Of a stretch of 64,000 nucleotides of DNA, positions 1-8,931 are shown piece by piece. Numbering within the stretch: the stretch's first letter is position 1; each line of letters starts with the position of its first letter. Under the pieces are notes generated by a model. The model made no database searches, was not told where the DNA came from, and saw only the letters and a program-made list of their open reading frames with translations. A program made the position numbers and the translations under genes. Source of the stretch: Pseudomonadota bacterium (GTDB taxonomy: Bacteria > Desulfobacterota > Desulfovibrionia > Desulfovibrionales > Desulfovibrionaceae); NCBI GenBank assembly GCA_023433925.1, contig JAEYTO010000001.1, positions 1-64,000 of the forward strand, in the 5' to 3' direction.

Positions 1-36
1 AGCAATCTGTTAGTCTAGCAGCCAATGGGAGCCAAA

Positions 37-687
37 ATGAAAGGATTCCGGGTAGCAATTCTGATGATGGTCTTCCTGATCGCGGCGGGTGCGCCTGCCC
101 ATGGGGAGGAGATAACCCGTCGCATCCAACAGCAGTACGACAGTCTGAAAGGGTTCCAAGCCGAGTTCACCCAGGATTTGACGAACGCCTCCAGCGGCGA
201 GGTGGAGACGAGGCGCGGCAAGATCGCTTTCATGCAGCCAAGTCTTATCCGCTGGGAAACAGCCGCGCCGGAAAAAGAGCTGCTCATCGTGGGCGAGGAT
301 GCTGTCTGGAACTACTTCAGCGAGGACGGCATCGCCATTAAATATCCTCTTGCCCAGATCCTCAACTCCAAGACCATGGTCAAGTTCCTTTCGGGCAAGG
401 CGAGGCTTGAGGAGGACTTCACGATCGACAAGCAAGGCATGGACGAGGGCCTGGTCAAGATGCGCCTTACCCCCAAGGAGCCCGAACCCACGCTGGTTCT
501 GGCGTACCTATGGGTGGATCCCCAGTCCTACCTCATCCGCAGCGTCCTGCTCGTGGATTTCTATGGCAACGGCAATCAAGTGAACCTCCGGAAGCTTGAG
601 CTCAATCCCAAGCTCTCCAGGAGCTACTTCGAGTTCACTCCGCCGCCTGGAGTGGAAGTGCAGGACAATACCAAAACGGGCTTCTAG
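37..687 (+). CDS. lolA: Outer-membrane lipoprotein carrier protein LolA
   Basis: Periplasmic chaperone that takes lipoproteins released by the LolCDE ABC transporter and carries them across the periplasm. The 216-residue product has a signal peptide (basic MKGFR, hydrophobic core to about residue 18, cleavage near A21/G23) followed by a LolA domain: a Q-rich start, then the family-typical stretch with IRWE near residue 72. An upstream in-frame ATG at 25 exists, but GGGAG at 27-31 lies 5 nt before the ATG at 37, so 37 is preferred. The stop codon overlaps the stop of the convergent pseudouridine synthase gene. No lolCDE genes are in view. Family assignment is firm; the exact substrate range is inferred. 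Confidence 0.9.
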   Translation: MKGFRVAILMMVFLIAAGAPAHGEEITRRIQQQYDSLKGFQAEFTQDLTNASSGEVETRRGKIAFMQPSLIRWETAAPEKELLIVGEDAVWNYFSEDGIAIKYPLAQILNSKTMVKFLSGKARLEEDFTIDKQGMDEGLVKMRLTPKEPEPTLVLAYLWVDPQSYLIRSVLLVDFYGNGNQVNLRKLELNPKLSRSYFEFTPPPGVEVQDNTKTGF

Positions 688-1448
688 CCGGCCCCGCGGG
701 CTTCCAACTCCACGGCTTGCAGCAGGGCCTTGATCTCCGTCGGGGTCAAGGCCCTGACCTGTCCCAGAGGTAGATCGCCCAGAGAGAGTGGCCCCTCCCG
801 GGTGCGCCTAAGCTTGAGCACGGTAAGCTCCAGGTCTCGGCACATGCGCCTGATCTGCCGGTTGACCCCCTGGGTAAGGGTCATCCCCAGGAGCGTCTTG
901 CCGAACATCTTTCTGTCCAGGACCTTCACGCCGACTGGGGCGAGCTTCTCCCCCTCGGCAAGGGTCATGCCCGCGCGCATGGTTTCGAGCTTGGTGTGGG
1001 TCACCTCGCCGCGCACGAGGATCTCGTAGACCTTGGGCAGATGGTATTTAGGGTGTGTCAGCCTGTATGTGAGGTTTCCATCGGAAGTCAGCAGGAGCAG
1101 CCCCTCGGAGAAGTAGTCCAGCCGACCCACTGGAAAGACGCGCCGCTTGCGGATCGCTTCGGGCAGGATATCGAGCACGGTGCGCCTGCCTTGCGGATCG
1201 CTCGCCGTGGTCACGACCTCCACCGGCTTGTTCAGCAGGTAGTACGAGTGCGCAACACCCTCCTGCCCTTGGGGCAGGAAGGCCACCGGCTTGCCAAAAA
1301 CAGTGACGATGTCCTCGCCGGGGTTGACCTGCATTCCCGGGGAGGTGGCCGTGACGCCATTCACGGCCACCTTGCCTGCGAAGACGAGCTCGTCGGCCCT
1401 CCGACGGGAGCATACCCCGGCCGTTGCCAATGCCTTGTTGAGCCGCAT
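684..1448 (-). CDS. RsuA/RluB-family rRNA pseudouridine synthase
   Basis: Isomerises a specific uridine to pseudouridine in ribosomal RNA. The 254-residue protein has an N-terminal S4 RNA-binding domain (residues about 1-50, with the RLNKALA start) and a catalytic domain with GRLDYFSEGLLLLT around residues 108-121, where D111 is the expected catalytic aspartate. The length fits RluB/RluE/RsuA. Which site is modified (23S U2605 is most likely if RluB) cannot be told from sequence alone. It lies 52 nt downstream of the yedF-like gene on the same strand and may be co-transcribed with it. Its stop shares a CTAG with the stop of lolA. Confidence 0.88.
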   Translation of the reverse strand: MRLNKALATAGVCSRRRADELVFAGKVAVNGVTATSPGMQVNPGEDIVTVFGKPVAFLPQGQEGVAHSYYLLNKPVEVVTTASDPQGRRTVLDILPEAIRKRRVFPVGRLDYFSEGLLLLTSDGNLTYRLTHPKYHLPKVYEILVRGEVTHTKLETMRAGMTLAEGEKLAPVGVKVLDRKMFGKTLLGMTLTQGVNRQIRRMCRDLELTVLKLRRTREGPLSLGDLPLGQVRALTPTEIKALLQAVELEARGAG

Positions 1449-1500
1449 GGGCCTCTTCTAACGGAAGGGGCTCCAGCCCGGAAGAAGAATGTTTTAATCC

Positions 1501-2133
1501 TCAGATCTGGATAACCTTGGTCGCCATCTGCAGACTGGTGACCACATCGAGCATGTTCGTCGTCTCGCCCACGGCCTTGCGGCTCAAGAGGCCGAAGAAG
1601 TCGAGGCAGGTGCCGCAGACGAGGATGCTCACACCAGCCTCGGCCATGCTTCTCAACTCCCCAAGAACCGGGCTGTCCTGGGTGCTGAGCCTGACGCCGC
1701 CATTGACCAGAATGATGCGCCACAGGTCCTCGCCAAGCTCGGGCAGGGTGGCCAGGAAATTCTTCATGAGCTTTCCGCCTAGCGCGTCATCGCCGCGACC
1801 AATGCTGTCGGAAGTGATGAAGACCAGGGTCTTGCGCGACATGCGGGCGATTTCCTCGGCGGGCATGACTTCGCACTGGCCACATGTCTCCCGCTCTTCC
1901 TCATCGAGCGACCCTGCGCTGGTGCCCGTGATCTCCCAGGCCCCTTTTCCGGCCTGATTCACCGTGACCGCGTAACCTTGATTTTTTAAGAATCGGCTGA
2001 CATTCTCCTTGGCGGCCTCGTTGTCCACGGTTACGTTCACGCAGCCGGGTCGTTGGGAATCCATGAGCCTTTTACATTCCAGGACCGGCCCAGGACAAGC
2101 CAATCCCTTGCAATCCAAGCGTGCATGGGGCAT
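1501..2133 (-). CDS. yedF: YedF-type sulfurtransferase-like selenium metabolism protein
   Basis: Two-domain protein of 210 residues. The N-terminal TusA/SirA-like domain (residues 1-75) carries the CPGP motif with C13; the C-terminal DsrE/YedF-like domain (about 100-210) carries C173-G-T-C176. This domain order is that of the YedF family, which comparative genomics links to selenium use; the reaction is unproven. An extra C84-x-x-C87 pair sits in the linker. The start at 2133 follows GGAGGAG with good spacing; the frame is open 18 codons further upstream but without a better start. It stands apart from the YedE/TusA cluster at 15.5-18.3 kb, with which it may cooperate. Confidence 0.87.
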   Translation of the reverse strand: MPHARLDCKGLACPGPVLECKRLMDSQRPGCVNVTVDNEAAKENVSRFLKNQGYAVTVNQAGKGAWEITGTSAGSLDEEERETCGQCEVMPAEEIARMSRKTLVFITSDSIGRGDDALGGKLMKNFLATLPELGEDLWRIILVNGGVRLSTQDSPVLGELRSMAEAGVSILVCGTCLDFFGLLSRKAVGETTNMLDVVTSLQMATKVIQI

Positions 2134-2304
2134 GGGATCTCCTCCGTGTAGATAGTACTTGGGAGCATAATTCCCTAGTGACGTCAAATTGGATCACCAG
2201 ATAGAAGCATAAGCTATCCATAGGAAAGACGGATGCGAGCCCACGGCGCTTAGCGGTTCACTGAGCCGGCTTGGCGGCGGAGCCGCGCCTTTCAAGGAGC
2301 AAGC

Positions 2305-4083
2305 GTGGGAAGCAATAGACCCGCACATTATATGTCGAGCCGGTATCTCATCAAGAAGGTGCTGGCCTATTTCAAGCCGTATAAAATACGCATCGGCATT
2401 GCCATACTGGCCATGATCGTCGTTGCCATCGGCGAGGGGGCCACGGCCTATCTGGTCAAACCCGCCATGGACGAGATTTTTATCAACAAGGATCGCACTG
2501 CGCTCCTGTACATCCCGATCCTGTTCATAACAGTCTATTTGCTCAAGGGCGCTGGAAGGTTCTTTCAGCAGTATCTCATGCAATACTGCGGGTTCATGGT
2601 CTTGGAGAAGCTACGCACGGAGCTTTATCATAAAATCATCAGACTCCCGCTCAGATTCTTCGAGAACAACCAGGTAGGCATGCTCATGTCCAGGATCATC
2701 CAGGACGTGACCATGATCCGTACCAGCCTGCCTTCGGTGATCATGATCATCAGGCAGGTCTTGGCCATGATCGCCCTCATCTTTGTCGTCTTCTACCGCG
2801 ACTGGTTCCTGGCCATCTGGGCCGTGCTCGTCCTGCCGCTGGCCTACTTCCCGCTCATCTTCTTCGGTCGCAAGCTGCGCAAGTTGAGCCGCAAGAACCA
2901 GGCGAAGATAGGGGATATCTCCGTGTTTCTCCAGGAGGTCTTCAGCGGAGTGCGTGTGGTCAAGGCCTTTGCCAATGAAGATAAAGAGACCAAGCGCTTC
3001 GATCAGGAAAACGACCGGCTGGTGAAGAACGTCATCAATCAGACCTTGTATAGCGAGCTATCCTCGCCGGTCATGGAGCTCGTGGGCGCCCTGGGGATGG
3101 GCCTAGTCATCTGGTATGGCGGCTCCCTTGTCATTGCCGGCGAGGCGACGCCCGGCACGTTCTTCTCCTTCATGGCCGGCGTCATCCTGCTGTATGAGCC
3201 GGTCAAAAAAATCAACACGTCCAATCAGGATATCCAACGGGCCTTGGCTGGCGCCGAGCGCGTCTTCGAGATTCTCGATTCCGAGGAGATCGCCATTGAG
3301 CAGGATGGGCATGTGAAATTCACACCGCCTTTCCAGAAGCTTGAGTTCAATAATGTGACATTCGCCTATGCCGAGAACGATCCTCCCGCTCTCGAAAACG
3401 TCTCCCTGACCATTGAAGCAGGCCAGCGTGTGGCCATCGTGGGCCCAAGCGGGTCGGGCAAGACCACGCTCATCAATCTCATACCACTCTTTTACCGCCC
3501 CCAGCACGGCACCATATGCCTCAATGGCCGCCCCCTGGATGAATACACCCTGGCCAGCCTGCGCATGAGCATCGGCATGGTCTCGCAGGACGCCTTCCTC
3601 TTCAATACGTCCATTAAGGATAATATCGCCTATGCGCGCGAAAACGTGGCTGAGGAGGTCGTGATCCAAGCTGCCAAGGCCGCATATGCCCATGATTTCA
3701 TACTTGGGCTGCCAGAGGGTTACGAAACCATCGTGGGCGAGCGTGGCGTCAAGCTTTCGGGAGGCCAGAAGCAGCGTTTGACCATTGCCCGCGCCCTGCT
3801 CAAGGACTCTCCGCTGCTCATTCTGGATGAGGCCACGAGCGCCCTGGATACCGAATCCGAGCGCATCGTGCAGCAGGCCCTGGACAATCTCATGAAAGGC
3901 CGCACGAGCATTGTCATCGCGCACCGCCTGTCCACGATTCTTAATGCGGACAAGATCGTGGTCATGCGCAAGGGCAAAATCGTCGCCGAAGGATCGCATG
4001 CTGAGCTGATAGAGTCATGCCCGCTCTACGCCAAGTTGTACCGCATGCAATACCAAGGCGAAGCCGAGTCAATCCTGGCTTAA
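2305..4083 (+). CDS. msbA: MsbA-like lipid A/lipopolysaccharide flippase, ABC half-transporter
   Basis: Inner-membrane ABC exporter that flips core-lipid A to the periplasmic face. The 592-residue protein has six membrane segments (about residues 18-300), then an ATPase domain with Walker A GPSGSGKTT (about 380-388), signature LSGGQKQR (about 485), Walker B LLILDEATSALD (about 500) and the H-loop AHRLST. The GTG at 2305 has AAGGAG 5 nt upstream; the alternative ATG at 2332 has no ribosome site. Two acyltransferase genes follow at once, which supports a lipid A role. Other ABCB-type exporters share this architecture, so the substrate is inferred from family and neighbours. Confidence 0.87.
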   Translation: MGSNRPAHYMSSRYLIKKVLAYFKPYKIRIGIAILAMIVVAIGEGATAYLVKPAMDEIFINKDRTALLYIPILFITVYLLKGAGRFFQQYLMQYCGFMVLEKLRTELYHKIIRLPLRFFENNQVGMLMSRIIQDVTMIRTSLPSVIMIIRQVLAMIALIFVVFYRDWFLAIWAVLVLPLAYFPLIFFGRKLRKLSRKNQAKIGDISVFLQEVFSGVRVVKAFANEDKETKRFDQENDRLVKNVINQTLYSELSSPVMELVGALGMGLVIWYGGSLVIAGEATPGTFFSFMAGVILLYEPVKKINTSNQDIQRALAGAERVFEILDSEEIAIEQDGHVKFTPPFQKLEFNNVTFAYAENDPPALENVSLTIEAGQRVAIVGPSGSGKTTLINLIPLFYRPQHGTICLNGRPLDEYTLASLRMSIGMVSQDAFLFNTSIKDNIAYARENVAEEVVIQAAKAAYAHDFILGLPEGYETIVGERGVKLSGGQKQRLTIARALLKDSPLLILDEATSALDTESERIVQQALDNLMKGRTSIVIAHRLSTILNADKIVVMRKGKIVAEGSHAELIESCPLYAKLYRMQYQGEAESILA

Positions 4084-4089
4084 AGTCAT

Positions 4090-4749
4090 ATGCGCATGGA
4101 TTTAAGCAGATTTTCCGGCCTCATCTCCATGGCCTATCGCGCCTGGTGCCGCTCTTTGCATTTTCGGGATGAGGGCCTGGAGCATGTGGACGCCGCGACA
4201 ACCCAGGGCCGTAGGCTCATCTATGCCTTATGGCACGATGAGCTCTTTCCCTTGAGTTGGTATGCCAAGCGCCGCGGGCTTAGGATAGCGACCATGGTCA
4301 GCCAGAGCCGCGATGGCGAGCTTCTGGCAGGTATAATCGAATCCCTGGGAATCCCCACCGTCCGGGGCTCCAGCTCCCGTGGAGGGGTGAAGGCGCTGGT
4401 GGCCGCCATACGGCTCATCGAGCGCCAGGCCTTCGACGTCGTCATCACCGTGGATGGCCCCCGTGGCCCAAGGCACATCGCCAAGGAGGGCGCCATCCAT
4501 CTGGCATCCAGGACCGGAGCGCACATCATGCCCGTGCGCGCGTGCATGTCGCGAGCTCATGTCTTTCATAAGGCCTGGGACAAGTTCCAGTTGCCATGGC
4601 CATTTTCATGCTGCCGGGTTCTCTTCGGGGAATCGTATGCCGTCCCAGGCGCATTGGATGGGAGCGGGTTGGAGCAGGAGCGGAAAAAGCTGGAGCAACG
4701 GCTCGAAGCCTTGGGAGCCATGCCGCAAGCTTCGCCACCGGCTTGTTAG
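4090..4749 (+). CDS. DUF374 lysophospholipid acyltransferase-family protein
   Basis: Member of the LPLAT superfamily, DUF374 branch, 219 residues. Visible landmarks are ALWHDE (about residues 49-54), the block SQSRDGELLAGI followed by VRGSSSRGGVKAL, and the VDGPRGPRH motif, all typical of DUF374 proteins found in lipid A gene clusters of Gram-negative bacteria. The acyl donor and acceptor are unknown; a role in lipopolysaccharide or lipid A assembly is inferred from its place between msbA (6 nt gap) and the lpxL-like gene. It probably acts at the inner face of the cytoplasmic membrane, although no long membrane segment is obvious. Confidence 0.83.
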   Translation: MRMDLSRFSGLISMAYRAWCRSLHFRDEGLEHVDAATTQGRRLIYALWHDELFPLSWYAKRRGLRIATMVSQSRDGELLAGIIESLGIPTVRGSSSRGGVKALVAAIRLIERQAFDVVITVDGPRGPRHIAKEGAIHLASRTGAHIMPVRACMSRAHVFHKAWDKFQLPWPFSCCRVLFGESYAVPGALDGSGLEQERKKLEQRLEALGAMPQASPPAC

Positions 4750-4808
4750 CATCTGTTTGTTCAAGTAAAACTTTAAATATGCGAGCCTGTCCATCAGGCC
4801 AACCAACC

Positions 4809-5720
4809 ATGACCACCATCAAGAAACATGTCTATCGGACCCTGGCCTGCCTTGGCCAACGCATATCCCTTCCGCGGATAGAGCGGCTTGGCGGCTGGTT
4901 GGGAGACCTGTTCTGGCATGCAATGCCGTCTCGCAGACGAACGGCTGTCGAGGCCATACGGATTCACCTGGGGGTCTCTTCCGCCGAGGCGGAGCGGGTC
5001 GCCAGGGAGAGCTTTCAATCCAATTTTCAAGCCTTCCTTGAACTGCTCAAGGTCCATCAGGTCGACAGGGCATTTCTCGCCAAGCGCGTCACGATCGAGC
5101 GTGGGGAGGTGGTCGAGCCGGTCTTGAAATCCGGTCGGCCGGTCGTCCTTGTCTCGGGCCATCTGGGAGCCTGGGAATTCATGCCCATGGCCACAAGCAT
5201 CTTTCTGGGCGGCGCCAAAATCACGATACCCGCGCGGCAACCCAAGGACTTGGCCATGCACGAGATCATGACTTGGCTGCGCCAGACCAATGAGATTACG
5301 ATCATTCCTCATCGCAGGGCGGTGGGGGCACTGCTCCGGAGTCTCAAGCAGGATGGCTTCGCGGGCTTCCTGGTGGATCACAACACGATCCGGCAAGAGG
5401 CGATGTTCCTGCCTTTTCTCGGCGAACTCGCTGCCGTGAACAAGGGACCCGCATTGCTCGCCGTGAAAACACAGGCCTTTGTGCTGCCATTAGTCATGGT
5501 GCGTCAGCCGGGCAACCGCTACCGCATGATTGCGGATGACCCGTTGGACACGGCCACGCTCACTGGCGAGCGCGATGACAAGGTGCAAGCGGTCGCTGAA
5601 TTTTATACCCAAGCAATGGAACGTCAGGTGCGCGCATATCCGGAGCAATGGTTCTGGATGCACAAGCGCTGGAAGACGCGGCCAGAAAACGAAACCGGGA
5701 CCGGCCAGAAGCAGAATTGA
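4809..5720 (+). CDS. LpxL/HtrB-family lipid A acyltransferase
   Basis: Late acyltransferase that adds a secondary fatty acid to the lipid A precursor at the inner membrane. The 303-residue product has the family HX4E motif as HLGAWE (H118, E123), then an Arg-rich middle region and a C-terminal WFWMHKRWK block typical of LpxL/LpxM. The open frame extends upstream to 4596 inside the previous gene, but the conserved part begins at MTTIKKHVYR; the ATG at 4809 has only a weak ribosome site, so translation may be coupled or start slightly upstream (4778 is in frame). A strong terminator follows at 5757. Confidence 0.86.
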   Translation: MTTIKKHVYRTLACLGQRISLPRIERLGGWLGDLFWHAMPSRRRTAVEAIRIHLGVSSAEAERVARESFQSNFQAFLELLKVHQVDRAFLAKRVTIERGEVVEPVLKSGRPVVLVSGHLGAWEFMPMATSIFLGGAKITIPARQPKDLAMHEIMTWLRQTNEITIIPHRRAVGALLRSLKQDGFAGFLVDHNTIRQEAMFLPFLGELAAVNKGPALLAVKTQAFVLPLVMVRQPGNRYRMIADDPLDTATLTGERDDKVQAVAEFYTQAMERQVRAYPEQWFWMHKRWKTRPENETGTGQKQN

Positions 5721-5756
5721 GAAATCGCCGTCAAATACCCGTCATCTCCGCCACAA

Positions 5757-5795
5757 TGCAAAAGCCCGCCCATGTATCACGGGCGGGCTTTTGCA
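5757..5795. terminator. Bidirectional intrinsic terminator
   Basis: Perfect 15-bp inverted repeat (5757-5771 with 5781-5795, 9-nt loop) whose arms carry AAAA on one side and TTTT on the other, so it can end transcripts from both the lipid A operon on the plus strand and the repeat-protein gene on the minus strand. Confidence 0.85.
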
Positions 5796-5814
5796 TTTGA
5801 TGCAGGAACACTGT

Positions 5815-7908
5815 CTAGAACGGATACAGCCTGCCGTCCGTATTGCGCTGCTCCGTGGCAAGCTTTGATTCAACCGCCTTGAGGCGCTCCCCGGCAGCCT
5901 CCTTCTGGCTCTTGCGATCAGCGTTCTTGATGACCGTGCCCAGCAGCAGTCTTGCCGACTCGTACCTTCCGGCACTCTCGTAGAGTAGGGCGGCCCTGTA
6001 CATGGCGGTCACCGCCCATATGTTCTGTTCAGGATACAGGTAGGCCAATTTAAGGTAGTTATCCAGGGCCTCTCCAAGGTTGCCCAGAGAGTGAGCCACT
6101 TCCGCCTGATAGAATAGTATTTCGGCCTGCATCGAGGGCTCGAGGCCCGCACGCTGCGTCCACAGATCGCCGAGCAACTCCTCGGCCATGGCCAAGCGGC
6201 CCCGTTGTTGAGCCAAGAGCGCCAACTGCAACTTCTGTGTTGCATTCAATCGGTTGCGGTCCAAAGCCAAAAGCTCCTCATAGGTGCCCAAGGCCTTGTC
6301 GGTCCTGCCTAGCTCAAGCTCCAATCTGGCCTTGGAATGCAGGTAGGCGGCACGAGCTCTAGGTGAGAGGCGTTGCACTTCGACCATGGCCAAGTAAGTG
6401 GCCGAGAGGCCGAGCAGGCCTGATCTGCCGGATTCCTCCGCAAGGCTCAAAATGGCCTCCATGCCGCTTGGCGTCTCGGGAAAAAGCAGGCCCATGCGCT
6501 TGGCCAGGTCGGGAGAGGGGGCATCACGCCAGGCGCGCTTGAGATAGCCAAGCAGAAGCAGTTCATCGAGGGGCCACGCCTTCAAAGCCGCATCCCGGCT
6601 TTTTTCATCCACGGAAAGCCAGAAGGGGGCCTGGATGAAATTGGAAGCCGTGAGGCCGGCAGCCTCGGCCAGTTCGGGACCCACTCCGATCGATTCCGGC
6701 ACAGGGGCGTCCTTGCCCAGGACCAGCAGGCCGGCAAGTTTCAGGGATACGGGCAAGCCAATCATGTCCAAGCTGCTCCAGGCTTCGCGCACCTTCTTGG
6801 GGTCACCAAGGAGGATCACATAGCCCATGGCCATCTGACGCAGTATCTGCGTCGTATCGGGAGACAGCAGGAGCGACCTGGATTCGCGCTCAATGATATC
6901 CAGAGCTTGAGCAGGCTTGACTGCCGCGAGCTGTTCGCTGAAAGACGACCAAGCGGGCAATATGGGCTCCTTGATGCGCCAGTGCTCGGCAACCAGTTCG
7001 GGCTGCGTGGGCAGGACATCACTCAGGAAGGCCTCAGCCTTGAAAAACCCGACGGATTCGCTGCCGAGCGGTCTTTCAGGTATCCGGCCATCGTGCGCGA
7101 AGTCCAGGACAGCCATCCAAAAGGCGGCATGGGGTTTACTGTCCAGGCTTTCGGCTTCCTTCCGGGCCTTGCTCCATTGCCCCAGGCCAACATAAGCCAG
7201 GAGCGTGGCCAGTTCCGTGCGGTCCTCGACCGGCAGATGCTCCAAAATGAACCCATTTGGCACAATCAATGAAGGAATCTTCCGCAAATATCCAGACCAG
7301 GCATCCGCCATAGCCTTCCATGATGGGCTTTGGCTCCAGAGGATCAGGGCTTGGGAAAGGGTCTTGTCGATGTCGAGCTTCAAGGCGTCCGCAGTCTCGG
7401 ATTCAGGTGCGCGCATGTAAGACCAGACCCATCTGCGCCAGACATCGCGCCAGACATCCTCCAGACCTGGCTCGACCAGGAGTGTCTTGCTCATGCCATT
7501 TCGGCCCAGGGCCTCGCAACCTTGGCTGTATGCACGCAAAGCGCCGGACATGTCGCCCAGCAAACGATGAGATCTGGCTACGAGTAGGAGCCGTTCAGCC
7601 TCCTGCGATTTGTCCTTGAAGGGCTTGCGGGCTCCAAGCAATTCCAGAACGGAACCGGCGTCATTCATTTCCAGGAAGGCTTTCGACCGCTCCAAGAGCG
7701 CTTCAGGGCTGGCCGAGTTGTCCGCCAGCGAGCGCTGGAGCACATCATAGGCGCCGTATTGCCTCAGCCACGTCTGGTAGTCCGTCTTCTTATTGCTGGA
7801 ACCAGCTTTGATGGCTTTCGCCTTGTCAGTCGAGGGAGATTTGGCCGCCGCGGCTGCCGCTGGGCAAAAGATGATGGCCAAAACCAGCAGGATGGGGATG
7901 CTTTTCAC
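5815..7908 (-). CDS. Secreted tetratricopeptide-like repeat protein, function unknown
   Basis: 697 residues with a clear signal peptide (MKSIPILLVLAIIFCPAAAA, cleavage near residue 21-23), then a Lys/Ser-rich linker and long alpha-helical repeats. The C-terminal third reads as TPR-like units (A-x-Y-L-H-S-K-A-R-L-E-L-G, then LGNLGEALDNYLKLAYLYP, then YRAALLYESAGRYESARLL). No catalytic motif is seen. It is likely a periplasmic scaffold or an envelope-assembly factor; the family is widespread in Desulfovibrio-like genomes but I cannot name it. It has no operon partner: the next minus-strand gene lies 1 kb away. The stop is 20 nt from the shared terminator. Confidence 0.82.
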   Translation of the reverse strand: MKSIPILLVLAIIFCPAAAAAAKSPSTDKAKAIKAGSSNKKTDYQTWLRQYGAYDVLQRSLADNSASPEALLERSKAFLEMNDAGSVLELLGARKPFKDKSQEAERLLLVARSHRLLGDMSGALRAYSQGCEALGRNGMSKTLLVEPGLEDVWRDVWRRWVWSYMRAPESETADALKLDIDKTLSQALILWSQSPSWKAMADAWSGYLRKIPSLIVPNGFILEHLPVEDRTELATLLAYVGLGQWSKARKEAESLDSKPHAAFWMAVLDFAHDGRIPERPLGSESVGFFKAEAFLSDVLPTQPELVAEHWRIKEPILPAWSSFSEQLAAVKPAQALDIIERESRSLLLSPDTTQILRQMAMGYVILLGDPKKVREAWSSLDMIGLPVSLKLAGLLVLGKDAPVPESIGVGPELAEAAGLTASNFIQAPFWLSVDEKSRDAALKAWPLDELLLLGYLKRAWRDAPSPDLAKRMGLLFPETPSGMEAILSLAEESGRSGLLGLSATYLAMVEVQRLSPRARAAYLHSKARLELELGRTDKALGTYEELLALDRNRLNATQKLQLALLAQQRGRLAMAEELLGDLWTQRAGLEPSMQAEILFYQAEVAHSLGNLGEALDNYLKLAYLYPEQNIWAVTAMYRAALLYESAGRYESARLLLGTVIKNADRKSQKEAAGERLKAVESKLATEQRNTDGRLYPF

Positions 7909-8139
7909 TTGAGTCGCCTCGCTTTTACAGCGTTTCGAGGTCGGGTAGGAGTATCAAGGCCGGAAGGAGCAGGCAAGGTTCATGGATCCGCTTGGAATCA
8001 GTTGAAGGGGGGTCAATTTAAGGCTGAAATTTAGCGTTTGCTCAGATAATACGAATAAAAGTTAACATAATTTACATTATGAAATCAAAACAGGCCTCAA
8101 AAAAGAAGCCTTGAAGCCGTCTCGTTTCGAGAAAACACA

Positions 8140-8176
8140 GTGTGAATTTAACACGTTAGTGTGAATTTAACACGTT
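8140..8176. repeat. Tandem operator-like repeat
   Basis: Two identical 18-bp units GTGTGAATTTAACACGTT at 8140-8157 and 8159-8176, one base apart (19-bp period). Each unit is itself a near-palindrome (GTGT ... ACAC with an AATTT centre). The form suggests a binding site for a dimeric regulator bound twice on nearly the same DNA face, about 230 bp upstream of the repeat-protein gene start. No adjacent regulator gene exists. Confidence 0.6.
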
Positions 8177-8899
8177 GCAGTTTTCCGGTCAGACACGGCT
8201 CGGCGCAGTTGCCTTGGCTCCTCGTATTCAAGGCAGCAACCTAAGCCTCGCGGATTGCCTGCACTCGATTCCTGATCGTCTGTGCGGCAAGCGCGGACTT
8301 CGGGACAGATACCCAGCGAAACACAGCCGACAAGAGTGCCCGAGCGGTTTTTGGAGGACGTCTCCCCGCTGGTCCCCAAGCCGGCTCGCGAATCCAAGCA
8401 AGAGTACCGGCGCAAGGCAGGCAGAGGAAGGAAGCCCCTTGATTCGCGCAGGGGCTTTGAGGGTAAGATACTGGCTGAAGAGGTCTCCGCATGCTGGTTG
8501 CGGCCATTATTGCCCTGCGAAGGCCAGGTTTATTTACGGATAAGGCCCAAGGGCCCAAAAACCACGCTGAGTAAGCTTTGTTGCTCGCCGCATGTTTCAG
8601 TCTGTCTGTTTAGCGCATAAACATTGAGTGCATTTTAAGCCACTGCACGAATTTTCCGCGTAACGCTGGCAACGTCAAGCGAATCAAATTGACACGTCCC
8701 ATGGGCTTGCCAAGCCCGCTACTATTAACACGGCAGGAGCCTCCAGTACTTTGTCATCTGCCTGTACCGGCCAGGCGTACATCGGCTGTGGATAACTCAC
8801 GTCCTGGGATCGTCTGTGGATAAGCAAGGTTGTTTCATCTTGTCGCGTGCAGGAATGTATCTATTCCCATTGCCCTGCCCTCCTCGACGAGAAAATGAA

Positions 8900-8931
8900 A
8901 AAGGGGAGGAGCAAACCTGCTCCTCCCCTTT
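8900..8931 (-). terminator. Intrinsic terminator of the YHS-like gene
   Basis: 13-bp stem (8900-8912 with 8919-8931) with a 6-nt loop, followed on the minus strand by TTTTTCATTTTC. It lies 22 nt beyond the stop codon of the gene at 8954. Confidence 0.8.

Noticed and set aside
8282..8620. Plus-strand frame of 112 codons in the gene-free stretch
   Set aside because: No ribosome site, odd composition and no domain; overlapping frames on both strands look alike.
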